Shown here: positions 6,385 to 11,623 of the stretch, piece after piece | Layout of the letters: every line of letters starts with the position of its first letter | How positions within the stretch are numbered: position 1 is the first letter of the stretch | Source: SVTX01 sp045653805 | GTDB lineage: Bacteria; Bacillota; Clostridia; Oscillospirales; CAG-272 | Length of the DNA: 11,623 nucleotides | Assembly (NCBI GenBank): GCA_045653805.1 | Contig: JAZOMF010000076.1 | Location: forward strand, 1-11,623 | Reading direction: 5' to 3' | Made by a program: the position numbers and the translations under genes | Notes under the pieces: model-generated | The model's database searches: none | Told to the model about the DNA's origin: nothing | Seen by the model: the letters and a program-made list of their open reading frames with translations, nothing else

Positions 6385-6415
6385 GTCTGCCGCGGGAGAA
6401 GATGACGGGGCAGAC
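6385..6415. other. Hairpin in the DUF512-der gap
   Basis: GTCTGCC (6385-6391) and GGCAGAC (6409-6415) form a perfect 7-bp stem with a 17-nt loop. On the transcribed (minus) strand it is followed by TTAAAATAAAT, not a proper T-tract. It could be a weak attenuator, an RNA processing site or an mRNA-stability element that sets DUF512 and der levels apart. Confidence 0.35.
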
Positions 6416-6429
6416 GGTAAATAGCTTCG

Positions 6430-7752
6430 TCAGATACTGTGAGTTACGCCCAGCGCATCACAGATAAAGCCTTCGCCACCTTCCTTTGAGGGGGATACGG
6501 GCACGCCGAGAATGGCGGAAAGCCGGTCGGGGGTCATATCGTCGAGGAAAACATCTTCACCCGAGCGCAGAGCATTGGAGGGGAAGATAAGCAGGTCGCC
6601 CAAGCTTTTGCCTGAGAGCTGCTCGGAGATGTCCTTTCCTGTGAGGAGACCCGAAACGGTGATCGTCTCACCGAAAAAGTGGTTGATTATTTTATAAACG
6701 TCGATCTGCAAGCCCTCGATCCTCGCTTCAAGGTCAACCGCCATAGATTTTATTGTGTCGTAGGCGGCAACTCCGGTTGCGATAGATATGTGCCTGGGGG
6801 ATTTGTAATTTTCAAGATATTCGTTGAGGTAATCAAGCTCGCCCTTGAATTCGGTGACGAGAGAGGTTATCATACCTACGCCGTTTTCGATTTGAGGATA
6901 GCCCTCGTAGTAGCTTTCCTCAGGGAGGGGAAGCTCTGCTTTGAGGTAGAATTCATCGGAGCAGAAAAACATTCGGCTGCCGTTTTTCTCCTCAAAAGCC
7001 TTTGAAAATTTATCTACCTGAGCGATTACTGCCGCAGACTCTTCCTTGGTGAATCCCTCAAGAGGATAAAGCTTTTCGCGGAAACGGGTCAGTCCTGCGG
7101 GCACGATGGAAACGCTCTGCATGGCGGGGAAAAGCTCGGAGAGGTCGCGCATGGAGCGGTCAAGCTCCTCGCCGTCGTTAAGTCCCTTGCAAAGCACTAT
7201 CTGGCCGCAAAGCGAAATGCCTGCATCGGCAAGACGTTTCATGTAAGAAAGCACTTCGCCGGCGCGCTTGTTGTGCATCATTTTTACACGAAGAGAGGGA
7301 TTTGTGGTGTGAACCGAAATGTTGACGGGGGAGATGTGCATCTCGATGATTCGGTCGATGTCCTTATCGTGAAGATTTGTCAAGGTGATGTAGTTGCCGT
7401 GAAGGAAGGACAGACGGGAATCGTCATCCTTGAAGTAAAGGGTCTTTCTCATGCCCTTTGGCAACTGGTCGATAAAGCAGAAAACGCACTTGTTTTCGCA
7501 AGAATGCTTTTTGTCCATCAAAGGAGTTTCGAAGTCCAGTCCAATGTCATCGTACTGCTGCTTGCGGATTGACACCTCAAAGGCTTGTCCTTCGCGGTCA
7601 AGCTTTAACAAAATGCTTCTGTCTGCGAGGAAAAAGCGGTAGTCAAGCACGTCGCATATCTCGCGGCCGTTTATGGATATTAAATTATCGCCCGCTTTTA
7701 TGCCAGCGGTGTCGGCACGGCTGCCTTTGTCAACACAAGTTATTTTGACCAT
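6430..7752 (-). CDS. DUF512 protein with PDZ and radical SAM-like domains
   Basis: The product has 440 residues. A PDZ-like module occupies ~1-65 (AGIKAGDNLISINGREI). A radical SAM-type cluster motif CENKCVFC (Cys85, Cys89, Cys92) follows, then FIDQLPKGMR, KDDDSRLSFLHGNY and TLTNL, all hallmarks of this family. The DUF512 domain fills ~200-415 (LLIFPSNALRSGEDVFLDD near the end). The CX3CX2C pattern predicts a 4Fe-4S cluster, but the reaction catalysed is unknown. The family is widespread in Clostridia and cyanobacteria and is often found beside der, as here, which hints at a housekeeping role in translation (inference). AAGGAGG precedes the ATG. It is the first gene of the operon, starting from the promoter at 7796-7824. 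Confidence 0.92.
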   Translation of the reverse strand: MVKITCVDKGSRADTAGIKAGDNLISINGREICDVLDYRFFLADRSILLKLDREGQAFEVSIRKQQYDDIGLDFETPLMDKKHSCENKCVFCFIDQLPKGMRKTLYFKDDDSRLSFLHGNYITLTNLHDKDIDRIIEMHISPVNISVHTTNPSLRVKMMHNKRAGEVLSYMKRLADAGISLCGQIVLCKGLNDGEELDRSMRDLSELFPAMQSVSIVPAGLTRFREKLYPLEGFTKEESAAVIAQVDKFSKAFEEKNGSRMFFCSDEFYLKAELPLPEESYYEGYPQIENGVGMITSLVTEFKGELDYLNEYLENYKSPRHISIATGVAAYDTIKSMAVDLEARIEGLQIDVYKIINHFFGETITVSGLLTGKDISEQLSGKSLGDLLIFPSNALRSGEDVFLDDMTPDRLSAILGVPVSPSKEGGEGFICDALGVTHSI

Positions 7753-7795
7753 ACTTTAAAACCTCCTTGCAACATTGCATTATAAACCAACCTAC

Positions 7796-7824
7796 ATTAT
7801 ATCATAAAATTTTAAATATTGCAA
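7796..7824 (-). promoter_or_regulatory. Promoter of the DUF512-der-obg-ppa operon
   Basis: On the minus strand, TTGCAA (7824-7819) and TATAAT (7801-7796) are 17 bp apart, with TG one base before the -10 (TGATATAAT), an extended -10 promoter. The start should be near 7789, giving a leader of roughly 36 nt. It is divergent from the promoter at 7883-7911. Confidence 0.7.
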
Positions 7825-7882
7825 GGGCTTTTTGCCATTTTGGGAAATCTTGTTAAAATCACTTAATTTTTTTAAAAATCTA

Positions 7883-7911
7883 TTGTAAAATTCGATAATA
7901 TATGTTATAAT
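7883..7911 (+). promoter_or_regulatory. Promoter of the exonuclease-thiI-apt-aspS operon
   Basis: TTGTAA (7883-7888) and TATAAT (7906-7911) are separated by 17 bp, and TG precedes the -10 by one base (TGTTATAAT). Transcription should begin near 7918, leaving a leader of about 190 nt before the chosen start at 8109. Confidence 0.7.
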
Positions 7912-7917
7912 TAAACG

Positions 7918-8108
7918 GTTATGCAAAGTTAAGATGGGAGACGGCGGCAAAAATCGTTTTTGCTGATAGGTTATGGCATAATTTGATGATTTTAGTTAAA
8001 AAAATGCAATTATATAAATCCGTTTTGCAATGCGGCAAAAATGCGTGGGTCCGATGAATGGTGTCCGATCTGCGCCGAGCCCTTGCGGGCGGAAGTTTGG
8101 AGGAAGAA
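7918..8108 (+). other. Long leader with alternative hairpins, possible regulatory RNA
   Basis: Hairpin 1 (7945-7965): CGGCAAAAA pairs with TTTTTGCTG over loop TCG. Hairpin 2 (8023-8040): TTTTGC pairs with GCAAAA. Hairpin 3 (8079-8090): GCCC pairs with GGGC just before the GGAGG at 8099-8103. GCGGCAAAAAT occurs twice (7944-7954, 8032-8042), so the TTTTTGC arm of hairpin 1 could instead pair with the second copy, giving mutually exclusive folds. I do not recognise any known riboswitch core. From about 8021 the base composition turns GC-rich, which also fits coding. Confidence 0.35.
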
Positions 8109-8112
8109 TTGA
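8041..8112 (+). CDS. Possible 23-codon upstream ORF with a CPIC knuckle, overlapping the exonuclease start
   Basis: ATG at 8041 opens 23 codons (MRGSDEWCPICAEPLRAEVW, then RKN) ending in TGA at 8110-8112. The stop overlaps the TTG start of the exonuclease (TTGA, 8109-8112), the geometry of translational coupling, and the downstream GGAGG lies inside this frame. CPIC is a typical zinc-knuckle half, but only one Cys pair is present. No good binding site precedes the ATG. The frame is open upstream to 7996 without another start. A neighbouring frame (ATG 8004, stop 8055) reads LQCGKNAWVR, so a frameshifted remnant of a small zinc-ribbon gene is the alternative, as is chance. Confidence 0.25.
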   Translation: MRGSDEWCPICAEPLRAEVWRKN

Positions 8113-9209
8113 GCAACACTATGAAGCTCCGCTCCGGCGCGACCATCAAACAGGTCAGCCGTGAGGAGGCGGACAAGAAAAATTATCTCACACGAGGGGT
8201 GCTGACACAGATGCACCTTATGCCCAGCGGCGACCCTGCCGCATACGATCTTGCCGAGGACGGTAGCATTATTTACTATTTCGATCCCGCAAGAGTTACC
8301 GAGGCTCCCCCTGAGCAGTGGTATTATCCCAGAAGTCGCAAGGAGAGCAGAACACTTGAGAGCGGCACGACCATTGAGAGAATGAGCATCAAACGCGCGG
8401 CATCCTGCGGTTTTTACACCCGTGAGCGACTTGCGCAGATGCACTACGAGGTAATTGAAGAGCCGGTTGCATTCACCGTTAAGGGTGATGGCGACACACT
8501 CTATTTTTACGACAAAAAGACGGCACTCCGCCTCCCCCTCAACTGTGTTAAGTGCGGCAAGGACGTGAGATACAGAAAGAAGCTCTGTCGTGCTTGCTAT
8601 GAGGAGGATCTGGCTATCCGCCGCGCCGAGGGTGACGTTTACAGAAGCACATATTACGGCATGGATAGAAAAAAGGTGCTTTTCTTTGACCTTGAATTGA
8701 CCGGTGTTTACGATCACGACGAGATAATTTCAATTTCCATCTGCGACGGAGAGGGAAGCATCATTATGGACACCCTCGTAAAGCCCGCTCACAAGAAGAA
8801 GTGGAAGAACACCGAGAAGATCCACGGCATCACCCCCGATATGGTCGCAGACGCACCTCTGCTCGACGATCTTATCCCTGAGATCAAGGAGATTTTTGCT
8901 AATTGCGATAATCTTATTGCTTACGGCGTTTCGACCGATTATAGCCACATCAAATACATCTACGAGACCGACCGAGAGAGAGAATGGCTCCGCGAAAAGA
9001 CCCGTTGCTGTGCAAACGAATTCGTGCGTTACGCTCACGAGCACGCGCCCGATCTTCAACACATGTCGCTGACCGACGCTATGGCGCTCTTCTCTGTTGA
9101 GTGGGATGGCGTGGCACACACCTCCATCGCCGATACCATCGGTTGTATGAAGGTTTGGGAGAAGCTCTTCCCCCACTACTATGAAAACGAAGGAGAGGCG
9201 GCTGACTAA
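8109..9209 (+). CDS. DEDDh exonuclease with duplicated N-terminal module and zinc knuckle
   Basis: The product has 366 residues from TTG at 8109. This start is chosen because GGAGG (8099-8103) is 5 nt upstream and the recognisable protein begins there. An ATG at 8058 would add 17 odd residues and has no binding site, and ATG 8121 is 17 nt from GGAGG. Residues 5-67 and 81-143 are an ungapped internal repeat (about 20 of 63 identical; SGxTI, TRxxLxQMH, DGxxxYxxD). A zinc knuckle follows (Cys146, Cys149, Cys160, Cys163). The C-terminal part is a DnaQ-like 3'-5' exonuclease with Exo I FDLELTG (Asp194, Glu196), HGITPDMV, Exo II Asp277 (AYGVSTDYSHI) and Exo III HTSIAD (His337, Asp342), so all five catalytic residues are present. 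The substrate, DNA or RNA, is unknown. Its stop overlaps the thiI start by one base, so they are co-translated; a role in RNA or tRNA processing is only an inference. Confidence 0.88.
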   Translation: MSNTMKLRSGATIKQVSREEADKKNYLTRGVLTQMHLMPSGDPAAYDLAEDGSIIYYFDPARVTEAPPEQWYYPRSRKESRTLESGTTIERMSIKRAASCGFYTRERLAQMHYEVIEEPVAFTVKGDGDTLYFYDKKTALRLPLNCVKCGKDVRYRKKLCRACYEEDLAIRRAEGDVYRSTYYGMDRKKVLFFDLELTGVYDHDEIISISICDGEGSIIMDTLVKPAHKKKWKNTEKIHGITPDMVADAPLLDDLIPEIKEIFANCDNLIAYGVSTDYSHIKYIYETDREREWLREKTRCCANEFVRYAHEHAPDLQHMSLTDAMALFSVEWDGVAHTSIADTIGCMKVWEKLFPHYYENEGEAAD

Positions 9210-10387
9210 TGAGAGAGATCTTACTTTGTAAATACGGCGAAATAGTTCTCAAGGGCGCAAACAAGCGTTATTTTGAGGATTCTCTTTGCAGAGAGCTCCG
9301 TATTAGAGCTAAAAAGCATGGTGACTTTGAGATCATCCGTGGGCAGAGCATTATTTACGTTGAGCCCAAGGACGATTTTGCTGACATAGACGGAATGTTT
9401 GAGTCCGCTATGAAGACCTTCGGTATCGTTGCAGTCGGACGCGCTGCTGTCTGCGAAAAAAATCTTGATGACATCAAGAGAGTAACAAGAGAATATATTC
9501 CCCAGTTCCTTGAGGGCAAAAAGACCTTTAAGGTTGAGGGTAAGAGAAGTGATAAGACCTTCCCCTTAAATTCCATGGAGCTTTCCGAGCTTCTTGGCGG
9601 TGAGATACTGGATGCAACCCACGGCAGAATCAGAGTTGACGTGAGAAAGCCCGATATAATCGTTAAGGTGGAGATCCGTGAAAGAGCGGCTTACGTTCAT
9701 GCAGGACAGTTCAGAGCGGCGGGAGGACTTCCCGTAGGCTCGGGTGGACACGGAATGTTGCTTTTGTCGGGCGGGATCGACTCTCCCGTTGCAGGATTTA
9801 TGATGGCAAAGAGAGGACTTCGCATCGAGGCGGTTCACTTTGAATCCTTCCCCTACACCAGCGAGATGGCGAGAGATAAGGTTATCCGTCTTGCTCGCAC
9901 TGTTGCCGCTTACACCGGTGACATCTACGTTCATGTAGTTTCTCTTACCAAAATTCAAGAAGAGATCGCAAAGCATTGCGAGGAGGATTACTTCACCCTC
10001 CTGCTCCGCAGATATATGATGACCATCGCTTGCAGAATTGCGGCAAAGCACGATAGCAAGTGCCTCATCACAGGCGAGAGCCTTGGTCAGGTAGCAAGCC
10101 AGACCATGGAGGCGATTGCCGTTACCGATAATGCGTCCAGTCTCCCCGTTTTCCGTCCCTGCATAGGAATGGACAAGGAAGAGATAGTGGAGATCGCAAG
10201 AAAGATAGACACCTTCGACATTTCCATCGAGCCATACGAGGATTGCTGTACCGTCTTTACTCCCCGACACCCCAGAACCAAGCCCGTGCTTGAAAAGGTG
10301 CTCAGAGAAGAGCAGAAGCTTGACTTTGAGGCTCTTGTGGCGGAGGCTATTGAGAGCGCATATACTATAAGAGCACAAGCCTATTAA
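9209..10387 (+). CDS. thiI: tRNA 4-thiouridine synthase ThiI, short form without rhodanese domain
   Basis: The product has 392 residues. ThiI adenylates U8 of tRNA and inserts sulfur to make 4-thiouridine, and in many bacteria also serves thiamine thiazole synthesis. The N-terminal ferredoxin-like and THUMP tRNA-binding part spans ~1-165. The PP-loop ATP-binding motif SGGIDSP is at 187-193, with TGESLGQVASQT at 288-299 and EDCCTVFTPRHP from 345 (Cys346/Cys347), all normal for the family. It ends about 90 residues short of E. coli ThiI because the C-terminal rhodanese domain is absent, as in Bacillus. There, the dedicated cysteine desulfurase NifZ supplies the sulfur. No desulfurase gene is visible here. 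The start overlaps the exonuclease stop (TAATG). Confidence 0.96.
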   Translation: MREILLCKYGEIVLKGANKRYFEDSLCRELRIRAKKHGDFEIIRGQSIIYVEPKDDFADIDGMFESAMKTFGIVAVGRAAVCEKNLDDIKRVTREYIPQFLEGKKTFKVEGKRSDKTFPLNSMELSELLGGEILDATHGRIRVDVRKPDIIVKVEIRERAAYVHAGQFRAAGGLPVGSGGHGMLLLSGGIDSPVAGFMMAKRGLRIEAVHFESFPYTSEMARDKVIRLARTVAAYTGDIYVHVVSLTKIQEEIAKHCEEDYFTLLLRRYMMTIACRIAAKHDSKCLITGESLGQVASQTMEAIAVTDNASSLPVFRPCIGMDKEEIVEIARKIDTFDISIEPYEDCCTVFTPRHPRTKPVLEKVLREEQKLDFEALVAEAIESAYTIRAQAY

Positions 10388-10404
10388 TTTTTTGGAGGCG
10401 ACTT

Positions 10405-10968
10405 ATGGAACAGAAATATTACAGAATGACTATTGCGGGCGTGGAAAGAGACCTCCCCATCTGCCCCCTTAATGACAAGCTTATGATCGCGGGATTCGTT
10501 ATTTTCGGAGATCCCGAGCTGACCACCGCCTGTGCTCGGGCGTTGCTTGATAAATCACCCGAATACGATTACATGATCTCTGCGGAGGCAAAGGGTATTC
10601 CGCTGGTTCACGAAATGGCGCGCCTTGCGGGAAATCAGAAGTATTTCCTCGCACGAAAGTCTCCCAAGCTTTATATGACCGGAGTTTTCGGCGTTGAGGT
10701 CAAGTCCATCACCACTGCGGCGACCCAGCACCTTTATCTTGATAAGGCAGACGCTGAGATGATGAAGGGTAAGAGGATTCTTATCGTTGACGACGTTATC
10801 TCCACAGGCGAGTCGCTTCGTGCAATCGAAGCGTTGGTTGCTCAGGCAGGCGGCGAGATCGCGGGCAGGATGTCCATTCTTGCTGAGGGTGACGCGGCAA
10901 GACGCGACGATCTTATCTTCCTTGAAGAGCTTCCCCTCTTCAATGCAAAGGCGGAGCCTATTGCTTGA
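10405..10968 (+). CDS. apt: Adenine phosphoribosyltransferase-like protein
   Basis: The product has 187 residues, type I phosphoribosyltransferase fold. The PRPP-binding motif ILIVDDVISTGES is at 125-137, with the two Asp and the TG turn intact. ISAEAKGIPLVHEMARL (58-74) and FLARKSPKLY (81-90) match the parts of Apt/Xpt enzymes that hold the purine and pyrophosphate. Apt (EC 2.4.2.7) makes AMP from adenine and PRPP in purine salvage. The exact base preference cannot be read from the sequence, and a xanthine or regulator-like paralogue is possible. GGAGG (10394-10398) lies 6 nt before the ATG. It is 17 nt after thiI and 36 nt before aspS, in the same operon. Confidence 0.85.
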   Translation: MEQKYYRMTIAGVERDLPICPLNDKLMIAGFVIFGDPELTTACARALLDKSPEYDYMISAEAKGIPLVHEMARLAGNQKYFLARKSPKLYMTGVFGVEVKSITTAATQHLYLDKADAEMMKGKRILIVDDVISTGESLRAIEALVAQAGGEIAGRMSILAEGDAARRDDLIFLEELPLFNAKAEPIA

Positions 10969-11004
10969 GCTAACTCTTTGAAAATAACGAAAGGATAAAA
11001 TAAA

Positions 11005-11623
11005 ATGGCAGAATTTTTAACTAACGAAGACAAAAGAAGCTGTTACTGTGCAGAAGTCAATGAGACTATGATTGGTCAGCAGATATGCGTTATGGGTTGG
11101 GTTCAGAGACAGAGAGACCTTGGCGCACTTATATTTATCGACCTCCGCGACAGAACCGGTATCGTTCAGCTCGCATTTGACGACACCACCGACCGCGCTG
11201 TATTCGACAAGGCTTTCGGTTGCCGCGCGGAGTACGTTGTAGCTGTTCACGGTGTTGTAAGACCTCGTGGTGAGGGCGCTATCAATCTCAATATTCCTAC
11301 CGGTAAGGTTGAGATCTACGTCGAGAGCATGAAGGTGCTTTCTGCGGCGCAGACCCCTCCCTTTGAGGTAAGTGACTCCAAGAAGGTAAAGGACGAGACC
11401 GCGCTCAAATTCCGCTATGTTGACCTTCGCCGTCCCGAGCTTCAGAAGAATATCAAGATGAGACACGACATCGCTCGCGTTGCTCGTCAGTACTATTATG
11501 AGAACGGCTTCTACGAGATCGAAACTCCTATGATGATCAAGGCTACCCCTGAAGGCGCGCGCGATTATCTTGTGCCTTCCAGAATCCACAAGGGAAGCTT
11601 CTACGCTCTCCCCCAGTCCCCCC
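11005..11623 (+). CDS. aspS: Aspartyl-tRNA synthetase, 5' part, runs off the window
   Basis: 206 codons are visible, with no stop before the window ends; bacterial AspRS is usually about 590 residues, so roughly a third is present. Residues ~15-115 are the OB-fold anticodon-binding domain (GWVQRQRDLGALIFIDLRDR, 31-50). The class II core begins with FRYVDLRRPELQ (136-147). ETPMMIKATPEGARDYLVPS (173-192) followed by FYALPQSP is diagnostic of AspRS and distinguishes it from AsnRS and LysRS. The enzyme charges tRNA-Asp (EC 6.1.1.12). Whether it also charges tRNA-Asn cannot be told from this part. AAAGGAT precedes the ATG. It is the fourth gene of the operon started at 7883. Confidence 0.96.
   Translation, partial: MAEFLTNEDKRSCYCAEVNETMIGQQICVMGWVQRQRDLGALIFIDLRDRTGIVQLAFDDTTDRAVFDKAFGCRAEYVVAVHGVVRPRGEGAINLNIPTGKVEIYVESMKVLSAAQTPPFEVSDSKKVKDETALKFRYVDLRRPELQKNIKMRHDIARVARQYYYENGFYEIETPMMIKATPEGARDYLVPSRIHKGSFYALPQSP

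Noticed and set aside
6385..6415. Terminator between the DUF512 gene and der
   Set aside because: The stem is only 7 bp with a 17-nt loop and no T-tract follows; read-through is expected, so it is listed only as a hairpin.
7765..7826. Inverted repeat CCTTGCAA / TTGCAAGG flanking the operon promoter
   Set aside because: One arm is the ribosome binding site and the other overlaps the -35 box upstream of the transcript start, so they cannot pair in RNA; 8-bp arms 46 bp apart are probably chance.
8058..8108. ATG at 8058 as the exonuclease start
   Set aside because: It has no ribosome binding site, the added 17 residues do not fit the domain, and GGAGG at 8099-8103 points to TTG 8109.
8010..8717. 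235-codon minus-strand frame
   Set aside because: It is antisense to the exonuclease, which has conserved catalytic residues.
1..11623. CRISPR arrays, tRNA or rRNA genes, transposases
   Set aside because: No regularly spaced repeats, cloverleaf sequences, rRNA segments or transposase motifs were seen on either strand.

Overview
The window looks like chromosomal DNA from a Gram-positive, low-to-mid GC member of the Bacillota, most likely class Clostridia (Oscillospirales-like). This is inferred from gene content: a SleB-type hydrolase with a copper-amine-oxidase-like N-domain, a DUF512 radical SAM protein directly before der, and a ThiI without a rhodanese domain. Strong AGGAGG ribosome binding sites and sigma-A-like promoters agree with this. 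No rRNA, tRNA, CRISPR array, transposase or prophage gene is visible; apart from positions 1-572 the content is mostly housekeeping.

Layout. Positions 1-572 carry no large gene. They hold a GC-rich inverted repeat, a minus-strand 28-codon ORF for a very basic peptide with its own perfect terminator hairpin, and a second long hairpin. At 573-1535 (+) is a secreted SleB-like cell-wall hydrolase whose usual catalytic glutamate appears to be valine. It ends in a bidirectional terminator shared with the next gene. At 1651-2049 (-) is a zinc-ribbon membrane protein, divergent from a 68-residue XRE regulator (2169-2375, +). The gap between them holds two 19-bp palindrome-like operator candidates laid over a near-perfect minus-strand promoter and the regulator's -10 box: a compact putative regulatory pair.

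From 7801 down to 2379 (-) is one apparent operon: DUF512/radical SAM protein, der, an unrecognised two-helix membrane protein, obg and ppa. Two ribosome-assembly GTPases and the pyrophosphatase that clears biosynthetic pyrophosphate are therefore made together. The operon starts at an extended -10 promoter and ends at a hairpin shared with the XRE gene.

From 7883 rightward (+) is a second operon. It has a roughly 190-nt structured leader, a DEDDh exonuclease with a duplicated N-terminal module and a zinc knuckle, thiI (overlapping by one base), an apt-type phosphoribosyltransferase and the 5' part of aspS, which runs off the window. The theme is tRNA and nucleotide metabolism.

The most interesting items are the duplicated-module exonuclease with its coupled upstream ORF and leader, the XRE/zinc-ribbon operator architecture, the possibly inactive SleB-like enzyme and the cationic micropeptide. 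All calls are from reading the sequence; no database search was possible.
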